DNA of 64,000 nucleotides from Sphingomonas lutea (lineage in GTDB: Bacteria > Pseudomonadota > Alphaproteobacteria > Sphingomonadales > Sphingomonadaceae). The DNA lies in assembly GCF_014396785.1 (NCBI RefSeq), contig NZ_CP060718.1:454501-518500 (forward strand), read 5' to 3'. Below, piece after piece: positions 17,182 to 27,749 of the stretch. Within the stretch, counting starts at the first letter, position 1. Each line of letters opens with the position of its first letter. The notes under the pieces are model-generated. The model was not told the DNA's origin. It saw nothing but the letters and a program-made list of their open reading frames with translations, and made no database searches. The position numbers were made by a program, and so were the translations under genes.

Positions 17182-18350
17182 CGCGCTTGTTCTCCGGTTT
17201 CAAAGGGGATTTCGATGATAACGCTGAACCCCCCTTTATCGTTCTGCTTGCTGTCGAATCGGTGTGCCGCGCCATAGGCCTGCGACAGCCGGTCCCGAAT
17301 GTTCGCCAGGCCGACGCCGGTCGACGGGCTGGCGGCAATTTCGCTTGCCTGTCCGGTGCCGTCGTCGGCCACTTCGATCCGCACTGCCTGCCCCTCGCGC
17401 TTGGCGGTGATCCAGATGTCGGCGCCCGTTTCGCTCGGCGTCACTGCATATTTGATCGCATTCTCGATCAGCGGCTGAAGCAATAGCGAGGGCAGCCGCG
17501 CGCCGATCGTCTCCGCCTCGATCCGGAAATGCGGGCGCAGCCGGTCCTCGAAACGCATTTTCTCGATCTCCAGGTAGAGCTTCAGCGTCTCCACTTCCTG
17601 CGCCAGCGTGACCTTGGCGGTCGGCTCGTTGGCAAGCGTGTAACGCAGGAAGGACGACAGCCGCGCCAGCATCGCATTTGCGCGCTCGGTCTGTTTCAGC
17701 AGCACCAGGGTCGAGATCGAATTGAGCGTGTTGAACAGGAAATGCGGGTTGAGCTGATAGCGCAGCATCGCCAGCTGCGCGCTCGACGCCTGCCCCTCGA
17801 GCTTCTCGCGCTGGTCGATCTGCTCTTCCAGCAGAAGGAAGTAATTGATCCCGTAATAGAGCGCGGCCCAGGCGGCGAGCAGCGAGAAATTGAGCAGGAT
17901 CGCGCCCATATATTCGACGCCCGCGGGCTTCGAATCGGGCTTGATGAAAGTCGCATAGCTCCACGTCTCGATGATCGAAAAGGCGCTCGACGCAAGCAGC
18001 ACGGCGGACAGCGACAGGATCAGTGTCAGCACCGGGCGCATGCGGATCAGGCGCCGGAACAGCGACGCCATCAGCAAGGTCAGCGAATAGCCGGTTGCGG
18101 TGAGGAGGAGCGTGTGGACGATCCACATCCACCCCATCGAATTGGCGAATCCCGACAGCGAGCGAAGGAAGAAATAGCCGCTCCACCCAATCGACTGGAG
18201 GATCCAGAAAGCGCGATTCTTGTCGTCGAAGAAGGGCTGGTCGAGCCCCATGCCGCGCGCGATGGGCGCCGCGGGCGAACGGATGTCGGGCTGAACGGCG
18301 CGCCTGTCGTCCGCCGATCGCCGGTCCAAGGTCACGCTGTCGGTCGCCAT
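17178..18350 (-). CDS. LytS/YehU-type sensor histidine kinase
   Basis: A 390-residue membrane kinase partnering the LytTR regulator downstream. Four to five hydrophobic segments lie in the first half, then a coiled stretch and a His_kinase domain with H in QLNPHFLFNTLNSIS and the ATPase motifs PLIENAIKYAV and GVGLANIRDRL. The ATG at 18350 is preferred over a TTG at 18386. LytS/LytTR systems often govern envelope or peptide-related genes; peptidase genes flank the pair on both sides. Confidence 0.92.
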   Translation of the reverse strand: MATDSVTLDRRSADDRRAVQPDIRSPAAPIARGMGLDQPFFDDKNRAFWILQSIGWSGYFFLRSLSGFANSMGWMWIVHTLLLTATGYSLTLLMASLFRRLIRMRPVLTLILSLSAVLLASSAFSIIETWSYATFIKPDSKPAGVEYMGAILLNFSLLAAWAALYYGINYFLLLEEQIDQREKLEGQASSAQLAMLRYQLNPHFLFNTLNSISTLVLLKQTERANAMLARLSSFLRYTLANEPTAKVTLAQEVETLKLYLEIEKMRFEDRLRPHFRIEAETIGARLPSLLLQPLIENAIKYAVTPSETGADIWITAKREGQAVRIEVADDGTGQASEIAASPSTGVGLANIRDRLSQAYGAAHRFDSKQNDKGGFSVIIEIPFETGEQAR

Positions 18351-18411
18351 TGCCACCGATATAGGCGAGGCTTGCGGCAAGCCCAAGCCGCACTAGGCTG
18401 CAGGCAGGGGG

Positions 18412-19791
18412 ATGCCGAAAATGATGATGTCCGTGCTTGTCTTGGCCGCCGCGCTCGCCGCTCCGTCCGCCTTGCCTGCGGCGCCGCACTTCGAAACCCG
18501 GCCGTGCCTAGCGCCTGCCGTGCCGCGCGCGGTCTGCGGAACAGTCGTCGTGCCGGAAGATCGCGCCCGCCCCGATGGCCGCCGCATCGCGCTCAACGTG
18601 ATCGTGCTCAAGTCGGCCACGCCGGCGACCCTGCCGCCCTTGTTCGACATCGAAGGCGGCCCCGGCCTGCCGAGCACGCGCAGCCTTGGCTTCTACGCCG
18701 GCAATGGGGTCGCCAAGGGCCGCGACGTGGTGCTGGTCGACCAGCGTGGCACTGGCCGGTCGAATGGCTTGCTGTGCCCGAAGCTGCAGACAGGTCCCGA
18801 CGTGCCGATGCTTCCGCTTGCCGCGGTCGCCGAATGCCGCAAATCGCTCTCGGCCAAGGCCGACCTGCGCTTCTACGGGACGCGCGATGCGGTGACCGAC
18901 CTCGACGACGTTCGCCGCGCGCTTGGATACCGGCAGATCGACCTGTTCGGCCTGTCCTATGGGACGACGGTCGCGCTGCGCTTCATGCATCGCTACCCGG
19001 ACACGGTGCGCGCCGCGGTGCTGATGGGCGTCGCACCGCCCGACCTCCTTCCGCCGCAGCACCATGCCACGGCTGCGGACCGAACGCTCAAGGCCGTGTT
19101 CGCCGATTGCGCGGCCGATGCGCGATGCCGCGCCGCCTTTCCCGATCTCCCCGCCGAACTCGCCCAGGCGCGGGCCAAGGCGCGCCGCCCAGGCGCCAAG
19201 CTGGCTGACGAATTGCTGATGGAGCGGCTGCGGGCGCTGACCTACCGGCCCGCGAGCCGCGTCACGCTGCCGCTGGCGATCAAGCGGGCCGCGGCGGGCA
19301 ATGTCGCCGAACTGGTGGCGACTCCGTCGGAAAACCTCGCTAACCTCGTCGCCGACGGCATGTTCCTGGCGGTAACCTGCGGCGAAAGTTTTCCGCTGAT
19401 GGATTACGGGGCGGCGGTCGCCGCGGCCCGCCGCACGCCCTTTGGCGACTACCGCTTGCGCCGCCAGAAGGCCGCATGTGCCGGCTGGCCGGTCGTTGCG
19501 CGCGATCCCGATCACCTCGCGCTGCCGACGCGGACCAGCGCCGCCATCCTGCTTGTCTCGGGGGAGCTCGACCCCGTGACCCCATCCGATCTGGCCGACA
19601 GGATCCTGCCCAGCCTGCGCCGCGCGCGCCATGTCGTCGTCCCCGACGGCGGCCATATCCCGGACGGGGTCAGCGGCGTCGAAACCTGCCTCGACCCGCT
19701 GATGATCGCTTTCCTCGACCATGCCGACCCAAGCCGCCTCGATGTCACCTGCATCGCCGCGATGAAGGGACCGCCTTACGCGATGCAGTAA
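18412..19791 (+). CDS. Exported alpha/beta-hydrolase, S33 tripeptidyl-aminopeptidase-like
   Basis: A 459-residue secreted hydrolase with a signal peptide (residues 1-23). The alpha/beta-hydrolase features are the oxyanion strand FDIEGGPG, VDQRGTGRS, nucleophile S182 in GLSYGTT, catalytic Asp in SGELDPVTP and His in VPDGGHIP. The C-terminal part matches the TAP-like domain of tripeptidyl aminopeptidases. It probably releases N-terminal peptides outside the cytoplasm. Two Cys pairs fit an exported protein. It is transcribed divergently from the LytS-type kinase. Confidence 0.85.
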   Translation: MPKMMMSVLVLAAALAAPSALPAAPHFETRPCLAPAVPRAVCGTVVVPEDRARPDGRRIALNVIVLKSATPATLPPLFDIEGGPGLPSTRSLGFYAGNGVAKGRDVVLVDQRGTGRSNGLLCPKLQTGPDVPMLPLAAVAECRKSLSAKADLRFYGTRDAVTDLDDVRRALGYRQIDLFGLSYGTTVALRFMHRYPDTVRAAVLMGVAPPDLLPPQHHATAADRTLKAVFADCAADARCRAAFPDLPAELAQARAKARRPGAKLADELLMERLRALTYRPASRVTLPLAIKRAAAGNVAELVATPSENLANLVADGMFLAVTCGESFPLMDYGAAVAAARRTPFGDYRLRRQKAACAGWPVVARDPDHLALPTRTSAAILLVSGELDPVTPSDLADRILPSLRRARHVVVPDGGHIPDGVSGVETCLDPLMIAFLDHADPSRLDVTCIAAMKGPPYAMQ

Positions 19792-19875
19792 CTTGCCCAA
19801 CCATCACCTGACCCTCTAGCGGGGGTGATTGTGACAGTTCGGCGTTGTCGTGCCGGACGTTGGGAAGGGTTGAAC

Positions 19876-21810
19876 ATGAAACTGGCGCGTAATCTTCTGG
19901 TCGTGGCGGCGCTCGGCCTCGCTGCGTGCAAGGTCGCCACGCAGGATTCGAACAGCGCCCAGCCGCAGGCCGCGGCGGCGATCGCGCCGATCCTGACCAC
20001 CCCCGACGCCAAGGACGACGCCAGCTACGCTCGCCCGCTCGAAGCGCGGGTGCACCATGTGAAGCTCGACCTTGCCGTCGATTTCAACGCCAAGCGCGTC
20101 GGCGGCACCGCCACGCTCGACATCGACCGCAAACCCGACGCCAAGGAAATCATCCTCGACGACAAGGGGCTGGAAATCGCCAGCATCGCCGACGGCGCTG
20201 GCCAGCCGCTCGACTATAAGGTCGGCGCGGCGGACGAGAAGCTGGGCGCGCCGCTGGCGATCACCCTGCGGCCGGACACCAAGCGCTTGGTGATCAAGTA
20301 CAAGAGCGCGCCCGACGCCGGCGCGCTGCAGTGGCTGACGCCCGAACAGACGGCCGGGAAGAAGCGGCCCTATCTGTTCAGCCAGGGTCAGGCGATCGAG
20401 AACCGCAGCTGGATTCCGACGCAGGATTCGCCCGGCATCCGCCAGACGTGGGAAGCGACGATCCGGGTCCCCGCCGGCCTGACCGCGGTGATGAGCGCGC
20501 CCAAGTCGGCCGAGCCGATTACGCAGGGCGGCGAAAGCATCTTCAGCTACAAGATGCCGCACAGCGTCGCGCCTTATATGATCGCGATTGCGGTCGGCGA
20601 CCTTGCATTCAGGGAACTTGGCCCGCGCACCGGCGTGTGGACCGAACCCGTGATGCTCGACCGCGCCGCGGCCGAGCTCGCCGATACCGAGAAGATGGTC
20701 GAGGCTGCGGAGAAACTCTACGGCCCCTATCGCTGGGGCCGCTACGACGTGATCGTCCTGCCGCCCGCGTTTCCCTATGGGGGCATGGAAAATCCGACGC
20801 TGACCTTCCTCACGCCGACCTTTATCGCGGGCGACAAAAGCCTGGTCGGCTTGGTCGCGCACGAACTGGCGCACAGCTGGTCGGGCAATCTCGTCACCAA
20901 CGCGACCTGGGCGGACAGCTGGCTCAACGAAGGCTTCACCTCCTATTTCGAAAACCGCATCATGGAGGCGCTCTACGGCACCAAGCGCGCGTCGCAGGAA
21001 GCGGCGCTCAGCTTCGACGACCTCAACGACGCGTTGACCGAAGAGGGCGCGACGGCTCCGATCACCCGGCTCAACCTGCCGAAAGAACAGGCCGTGGCCG
21101 ATGGTGGATCGACCGGCATCGTCTACGACAAGGGCGCGGTCTTCTTGCGCACGATCGAACGGACCGTCGGACGCGAAAAATGGGACGCTTATCTGCGCTC
21201 CTATTTCGATCGCCACGCTTTCCAGCCCATGACTTCGGCCCTGTTCCTCGCCGACCTGCGCAAGAACCTGATCAAGGGCGACCAGGCGCTCGAGGCCCGG
21301 CTCCAGCTCGACCGCTGGGTCTATCAGCCTGGCCTGCCCGATAACGTCGCGCGTCCCGATCCGGCGGCCTTCGCGGCGATCGACCAGGCCGTCGCGCAAT
21401 TTGCCGGCGGCGGGCCTGTGCCGACTGCCTTCGACCAGTGGACGACCGCGGAAAAGCTGCGTTTCCTCAATAAGCTTCCGCGCAAGATGGATAAAAGCCG
21501 GCTCGACGCACTCAACGGCACCCTGCGGCTTAACCAGGCCGCCAATCAGGAAGTGTTGTTCGCCTGGCTCAGCCTGGCGGTCGCAAACCGCTACGATCCG
21601 GCATTGCCCCCGCTCGAACAATTCCTGTCCGCGCAGGGGCGGGGCAAATTCGTCCGGCCGCTGATCCAGGCGCTGGCCAAGGACACGCAATGGGGCCGTC
21701 CGATCGCGGCGCGAATCTATGCGAAAACGCGGCCACTCTATCACTCGATCGTGACCCGCGATCTGGACGAATTGGGGCTCTTGGGCGCCGCGCCGCAACC
21801 CGCCGGATAA
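19876..21810 (+). CDS. M1 family aminopeptidase, predicted lipoprotein
   Basis: A 644-residue zinc aminopeptidase. The lipobox LAAC places Cys18 at the mature N-terminus. The exopeptidase motif GGMENPTL is followed by zinc ligands H329-E-x-x-H333 and E352 (NEGF), spaced 18 residues apart as in M1. The C-terminal helical domain resembles the leukotriene A4 hydrolase-type tail. The ATG at 19876 is preferred because it begins the signal peptide and follows GGGTTGA; the longer reading from 19825 does not. It sits among other exported peptidases. Confidence 0.92.
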   Translation: MKLARNLLVVAALGLAACKVATQDSNSAQPQAAAAIAPILTTPDAKDDASYARPLEARVHHVKLDLAVDFNAKRVGGTATLDIDRKPDAKEIILDDKGLEIASIADGAGQPLDYKVGAADEKLGAPLAITLRPDTKRLVIKYKSAPDAGALQWLTPEQTAGKKRPYLFSQGQAIENRSWIPTQDSPGIRQTWEATIRVPAGLTAVMSAPKSAEPITQGGESIFSYKMPHSVAPYMIAIAVGDLAFRELGPRTGVWTEPVMLDRAAAELADTEKMVEAAEKLYGPYRWGRYDVIVLPPAFPYGGMENPTLTFLTPTFIAGDKSLVGLVAHELAHSWSGNLVTNATWADSWLNEGFTSYFENRIMEALYGTKRASQEAALSFDDLNDALTEEGATAPITRLNLPKEQAVADGGSTGIVYDKGAVFLRTIERTVGREKWDAYLRSYFDRHAFQPMTSALFLADLRKNLIKGDQALEARLQLDRWVYQPGLPDNVARPDPAAFAAIDQAVAQFAGGGPVPTAFDQWTTAEKLRFLNKLPRKMDKSRLDALNGTLRLNQAANQEVLFAWLSLAVANRYDPALPPLEQFLSAQGRGKFVRPLIQALAKDTQWGRPIAARIYAKTRPLYHSIVTRDLDELGLLGAAPQPAG

Positions 21811-21878
21811 CGGGCGACCTTAACCCGGCTTAAACGCTCTTGGGATATCCCGCGTGCTGAACCTGGGACGGCGGGCGG

Positions 21879-24214
21879 ATGTACGAAGCACCTGATCGTT
21901 ATAAGCGTTTGATATCAGCCCGGCTTCCGGGCGGAGAATCGGCGGGCCTCACGGCTCGCGGCGCCGATTCCGAAAGCTCGCCCCTGCGCGATGTCCAGCT
22001 CATATCGCGCGCCCAGCTCGCGCCCTTTTTCGCTGCCGCCAACATCTGCGCTGCCTTCATGATGGTGGCGAACCTGTGGGGGATTGTCGCGCCGGGGCTG
22101 CTGCTGCCATGGGCGCTGGGCATCAGCGCCATCAACTTCGGTGCAATGCGACTGGCGCGTCATCAATCGATTACCTGCGTCGGCCGTTCCGGCCGTCGCG
22201 TTCCGATGGTCCTCCTGGTCGGCGACGTGGCACTGCGCGCGGGGGTGTGGCTCTCGCTGCCGCTTCTGGTCTTCGCCTCGCTCGACGTCGGCACGCAGGT
22301 GATCGCCGCGTCGATCATGGCCGGCCTTGGCATTGGCGCACTTGGCCTGGTCGTCATTCCGCCCTGCGCCACTGCGTGGATGATCGCCTTCACAGGTGGC
22401 GTATGCGGCGCGCTTCTGCTTGGCCGCAGCACCATTCCGTTTCCCCACGTCCTGTCGATCCTGTTCACCATCGGCGTTGCCATTTTCGGTGTCCTGACGG
22501 TCGCGCGCTGGGCCTTCCACCAGCTCAAGACCAACGCCGACGTCAGCGGCCAGAGCGAGGGCGCCAGCCTTCTGCTCCAGGAATATGAGCAGCGCGGCGT
22601 GGGTTGGCTGTGGCAGGTCGATCCCGAAAACCGCGTTACCTACATCAGCTCGCGCATGAGCGCGCTGCTTGGGCGCCCGGGCGGCCAGCTGATCGGACAC
22701 TCATTGCCCTCTTTGCTCGGCGGCCATGCCGAGCTTGGCCGAGTCCTGCTGGAGCGCAAGGCATTCAATGCTCTGGAAATGGAGCTCAGCACTGCCCACG
22801 GGACGCGCTGGATCTCGATCGCCGGCGATCCGATTGTCGATACCGCGGGCCGGTTCGAAGGCTTCCGCGGCGTCGGCTCCGACATCACCGAAATTCGCCA
22901 GACGCAGGAACGGCTGACGCATCTCGCCAATGTCGACGTGCTGTCCGGCCTGCCCAACCGCGGGCGCGTGCGGCAATTGCTTGGCGAGGCGCTGCGCGGC
23001 GCCACCACAGGCAGCGTTCCGTGCGCGATCATGTTCCTCGACCTCGACGGGTTCAAGCCGGTCAACGACACCTTCGGCCATCCCAAGGGCGATGCGGTGC
23101 TCCGCGCGGTGGCCAAGCGCCTGATCGACCAGGTCGGCCCGGACGGCCATGTCGGGCGCATGGGCGGTGACGAATTCGCCATCGTCATTCCCGATGCGCA
23201 GGCGCGCAAGCAGGTCGAACATCTCGCCGACCGCATCATCGCGTCAATCAAGGAACCCTATATGATCGACCAGACCGAGATCCGCATCGGCGTCTCGGTT
23301 GGTTGCGCCTTCGGCCCGATCGACGGCGCGACGGTCGACGACCTGATCCTCAAGGCGGACCTTGCGCTGTATCAGGCGAAGGACGCCGGCCGCGGCTGCG
23401 CGCGCTATTTCAGCAGCGAGCTCCAGTCGGAACAGGACGATCGTGTCCGCCTCGAAAGTGACCTTCGCGCGGCGATCGTCTCGAAGCAGTTCCACCTCGT
23501 CTTCCAGCCTTTGGTCAACGCCAAGTCGCAGCAGTTGGTCGGGTTCGAAGCGCTCATCCGCTGGAACCATCCGCAGCGCGGCTTCGTGCCCCCAACGTGT
23601 TCATCCCGGTGGCCGAGGAAGCTGGCCTGATGCCGGCGATCGGCGAATGGGTCATCGACGAAGCCTGCCGCGCCGCGGGGACCTGGCCCGAAACCGTCTC
23701 GGTGGCGCTCAACATCAGTCCCAAGCAGATCGTCCTGCCCAACCTGCCCAACGTCGTCAGCGAAGCCATCGCGCGCTACAAGCTCGCCGCCAACCGGCTC
23801 GAGCTCGAGGTTACCGAAGGCGTGTTCCTGGGCGAAAATGGTCCGACGCTCGACGTGCTCAAGCGCCTGCGCCAGCTTGGCGTCGGAATCGCGCTCGACG
23901 ATTTCGGAACCGGCTATTCCTCGATCGGCTATTTGAACAAGGCGATCTTCCACAAGCTGAAGATCGACGGCAGCTTCGTGCGCGAAGCGGGCTCGCGGCC
24001 GGAAAATGTCGCGATCATCCAGTCGATCGTGCAACTCGCCAAGAGCTTCCGCATGACGATTACCGCCGAGGGCGTCGAAACCGCCGAGGATTTCGAGCGG
24101 ATGCGCGACCTCGGCTGCGACATCATCCAGGGCTATTTGTTCGGCAAGCCCTTGAGCTACGAACGCGCCAACCAGATGGTCGTCGGCCTCGGCGCGCAGC
24201 GCAAGGCTGGCTAA
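21879..24214 (+). pseudogene. GGDEF-EAL cyclic-di-GMP protein, interrupted by a one-base frameshift
   Basis: Two overlapping frames together encode one MASE-like/PAS/GGDEF/EAL protein of about 778 residues. Frame one (21879-23630) has about five membrane segments, a PAS domain (~235-345), a GGDEF domain with intact GGDEF and no RxxD inhibition site, and the start of EAL (FEALIRWNHP). It then fails in a C5 run at 23589-23593. The continuation in another frame from about 23597 has the rest of EAL (ALDDFGTGYSS, KIDGSFV, AEGVET, QGYLFGKPL). Adding one C restores a single frame. It is either a sequencing error or a recent pseudogene. Confidence 0.85.
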
Positions 24215-24279
24215 CCGCCGTCATTTGACAGCAGCATCCGCGCCGGTCAGGCTCCCCATCCGACTTGGGGGAGTATGTT

Positions 24280-27104
24280 GTGCGTCATCATCTGTTCGCG
24301 GTCCTGCTGGCGCTGTCCCCGCTCTCGCTCTCGCTCGCGCCGCCAGCCGCTGCACAGCAAGCCGCTGCCGTCCCCGCGCTCGAATATCGCGAACGCACGC
24401 TCGCCAACGGTCTTCGCGTCTATGCCATCAAGGATGAATCGAGCCCCAACGTCTCGGTCCAGGTGTGGTACGACGTCGGCTCCAAGGACGATCCGCGCGG
24501 CCGTTCGGGGTTCGCCCATCTGTTCGAGCACATGCTGTTCAAGTCGACCCGCAACATGGTCGACGAACAGTTCGACCGGCTGACCGAGGACGTCGGTGGC
24601 TTCAACAACGCCAGCACTGCCGACGACTACACCAATTATTTCGAGGTCGTGCCCGCTAATCACCTCCAGCGCATGCTGTGGGCGGAGGCCGAGCGCATGG
24701 GTTCGCTGGTCGTCGACCCCAAGGTGTTCGCGTCCGAACGCGACGTGGTGAAGGAGGAGCTGCGCTCGCGCGTTCTCGCTTCGCCCTACGGCCGGCTGTT
24801 CTACCTCTATCTGCCGCAGGTGTCGTACAGCGTGCATCCTTATGCGCGCCCCGGCATCGGCAGCATCGAGGAGCTCGACGCCGCGACGATCGACGATGTC
24901 CGCGCCTTCCACGCGACTTACTATCGTCCCGACAATGCCGTTCTGGTCGTCGCCGGCCGCTTCGACGATGCCCAGCTCGACGCCTGGGTCGATCAATATT
25001 TCGCGCCCATCGCTCGTCCCGCGACCGCGATCCCGCGCGTCACCGTGGCCGAGCCGCGCCGCACCGCCGCGCGCAGCTACATTGTGCACGAACCCAATGT
25101 CCCGCTGCCCGCGGTGCTGTTGAGCTATCCTTCCCCGCCGGCCTCGGCGCGCGATTCGGCGGTGATGGAGGTGATCGACGCGATCCTCTCGGGCGGCGAC
25201 AATTCGCGCCTCTACCGCGAACTGGTCCGCACCCGCATCGCCAGCGAGGCCGACACCTATAACGACACCAAGCAAGGGCAGGGCGTCTATGCCGTCTATG
25301 CCATCCTCGCCGGCGGCAAGACCGCCGCGGAGGGCGAAGCCGCCCTCAAGCGCGAGATCGCCAAGCTCGCCACCACGCCCGTGTCCCAGGCCGAGCTGGC
25401 CGAAGCCCGCAACGAGCTCGTCACCGCGGCGCTGCTCGAGCGCGAGACGCCCGACGGCAAGGCCGGCGCGCTGGCCGAAGCGATCATCGTCGGCGGCAAT
25501 CCGCGCGCCGCGGACGAGCGCCTGGCGCAGATCGCCGCGACCACCCCGCGGATATCCAGCGCGTCGCCCGCCAATATTTGTCCGCGCGCAACGTCGCCGC
25601 CGTGCGTTACCTGCCCGAGCCCAAGGGCGGCACCCCGCGCGAGGACCGGATTGCCACCGCCGCGACCGTCCGCACCATCGCGCTCGCCACCCCGCCGAAC
25701 ATCCGCATCGTCGAACCGGCCCCGGCGGCCGAGCGCGTCGTCCCGCCGCCGGTCGGCCCCGAAGTCGTCGCCGCGCTGCCCGCCGCCGACATCCAGAAGC
25801 TCGCCAACGGCCTCACCGTGGTGACCGTGCGCCGCGCCGAACTGCCGCTCGCCAGCGCCGCGCTGGTGGTGCCGAGCGGCGCCTCCGCCGATCCGGCGGG
25901 CAAGGCCGGGCTCGCCGGTCTTACCACTGCGCTTCTGTCCAAGGGCACGAAAACGCGTTCGGCGACCCAGATCGCGCAGGCGGTCGAAGCGCTCGGCGGC
26001 GCGCTCAGCTCCTCGGCCGATCTCGACGGGGCCAACGTCGCCCTCACCGTGAAGTCCGACCAGCTCGCGCCGGCGATCGAAATCCTCGCCGATGTCGCCC
26101 GCAATCCAGTCTTCGCCGCCGACGAGCTCGATCGGCAGCGCGGCATCACGACCGACGAATTGGCGGTGGCGATGCAGGATCCGGGCGCGCTGGCGCCGAT
26201 GGTCGCCAATCGCGCGCTCTATGGCACCGGCGCCTACGGCCATCCCGCCGACGGCACGCCCGGCGCGCTCAAGGGCCTGACCCGTGACGATGTGCTCGCG
26301 CATTACCGCCGCAGCTTCGCGCCCGCGCGCGCCACGCTGGTCCTGACCGGCGACGTCACGCCGCAGGCGGCGCGCGACCTCGCCAACCGCTATTTCGGCG
26401 ATTGGGCGGCGACTGCCGACCCGCCGCCCACGCGGCCGATCGCGGCGGATAGCGCGCGCGGCCGCACCATCGTCATCGACCTGCCGGATTCGGGACAGGC
26501 CGCCGTCGCGGTGATCAAGGAGGCGATCCCGCGGTCCGACCCGCGTTATTATGCGGCGCTCGTCGCCAATGCTGTCCTTGGCACGGGCTATTCCTCGCGC
26601 CTCAACCAGGAAATCCGCATCAAGCGCGGGCTGTCCTATGGCGCGCGCAGCACGCTTGAAGGACGCCGCCAGGCCGGCCCGGTGTTCGCGGTCACGCAGA
26701 CCAAGAACGAGTCCGCGCCCGAAGTGCTTGCGCTCGTCCTCGCCGAAATGCGCCGCCTGGGCACGGAGCCGATCCCGGTGGCGGAAATGGCCACGCGCCA
26801 GGCCGTGCTCAATGGCGGCTTCGGGCGCACGCTTGAAACCACCTCGGGCCTCGCCGGCCTCATCTCCAACTACATCATCGACGGCCTCGGCGTGGAGGAG
26901 ATCGCGCGCTACCAGAAAGCGGTGTCGGCGATCACCCCGGCGCAGGCGGGCTCCGCCGCCGCGTCCTTGCTCGCGCCGCAGGGCAGCACGATCGTCATCG
27001 TCGGCGATGCGCGCAAGTTCCTCGACCGCCTTCCGCGCGATGGCGGGGCGCCGATCGTCATCCGCGCCAGTGATCTCGATCTCGACAAGGTGCCCGGCCG
27101 CTAG
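24280..27104 (+). pseudogene. M16 zinc peptidase (pitrilysin family), interrupted by a one-base frameshift
   Basis: Encodes a two-repeat M16 peptidase of about 941 residues if one C is restored. The N-half has a signal peptide (GTG start 24280 after GGGGGAG), zinc motif HLFEH with the downstream Glu in VVKEELRSR. It loses frame at a C4 run, 25544-25547. The C-half, readable from about 25578 to 27104, is the inactive second M16 domain with the R/Y region (RGLSYGARS). The paralogue at 40444-43236 is intact with the same architecture, which shows what the full frame should be. Confidence 0.87.
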
Positions 27105-27107
27105 GCC

Positions 27108-27749
27108 TCAGTTGACGTCGCGCGAATAGCTTTCGGCGAGGAATTCGTCGGCACGCACCGCCAGTTCGGTGCGCGTGCTCACGCTCAGTTTCTCGAAGAT
27201 GCCGTGGAGGTAGACCTTCACCGTGCCTTCGGTCACCCCGAGCTCGCTGGCGATCTCCTTGTTGCGCAGCCCCTGGCGGACGAATCGGATCAGCTGGCGC
27301 TCACGCGGCGCCAGCGCCGGGCGCCGCGCATCGCCGAAGCTTTCGTTCAGCGCCTGGATCCGCTCGGCCAGCTCCGGGTCGATCCACGTTCCCCCCGACT
27401 GCACTCGGTCCAGGCAGTCGATCAGAAAAGCGGGGTCGGAGCTTTTGAGCACCATGCCGCGAACCCCAAGCGTGCGCGCCTCCATCAAGGTCGCATCGTC
27501 GATCGCCGCGGTCAGAAGGACGATCTTCTGCCCAACCCGGTCGTCCTTCAGCTTGCGTACGACCGACATGCCGCCGCCGGGCATCGCCAGATCGAGCAGG
27601 AGGATGTCGGGTTTGACAGCCTCCAGCTGGTCGAGCGCTTCGGTCGCCGATGCGGCCGTCGCGGCGACTTCGTGCGGCGTGTCGCGCAACAGCACTTCGA
27701 TCGCGGTTCGGATCATCGGATGATCGTCGGCCATCAGGATCCGGCTCAT
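27108..27749 (-). CDS. NarL/FixJ-type LuxR-family response regulator
   Basis: A 213-residue regulator. The receiver domain has D8/D9 and phospho-acceptor D53 in LLLDLAMPG. The C-terminal LuxR-type helix-turn-helix covers LAPRERQLIRFVRQGLRNKEIA and GVTEGTVKVYLHGIF. Its ATG overlaps the kinase stop by 4 bp (27746-27749), so the two are cotranscribed and coupled. Targets are unknown. Its 3' end lies 3 bp from the convergent M16 stop. Confidence 0.93.
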   Translation of the reverse strand: MSRILMADDHPMIRTAIEVLLRDTPHEVAATAASATEALDQLEAVKPDILLLDLAMPGGGMSVVRKLKDDRVGQKIVLLTAAIDDATLMEARTLGVRGMVLKSSDPAFLIDCLDRVQSGGTWIDPELAERIQALNESFGDARRPALAPRERQLIRFVRQGLRNKEIASELGVTEGTVKVYLHGIFEKLSVSTRTELAVRADEFLAESYSRDVN

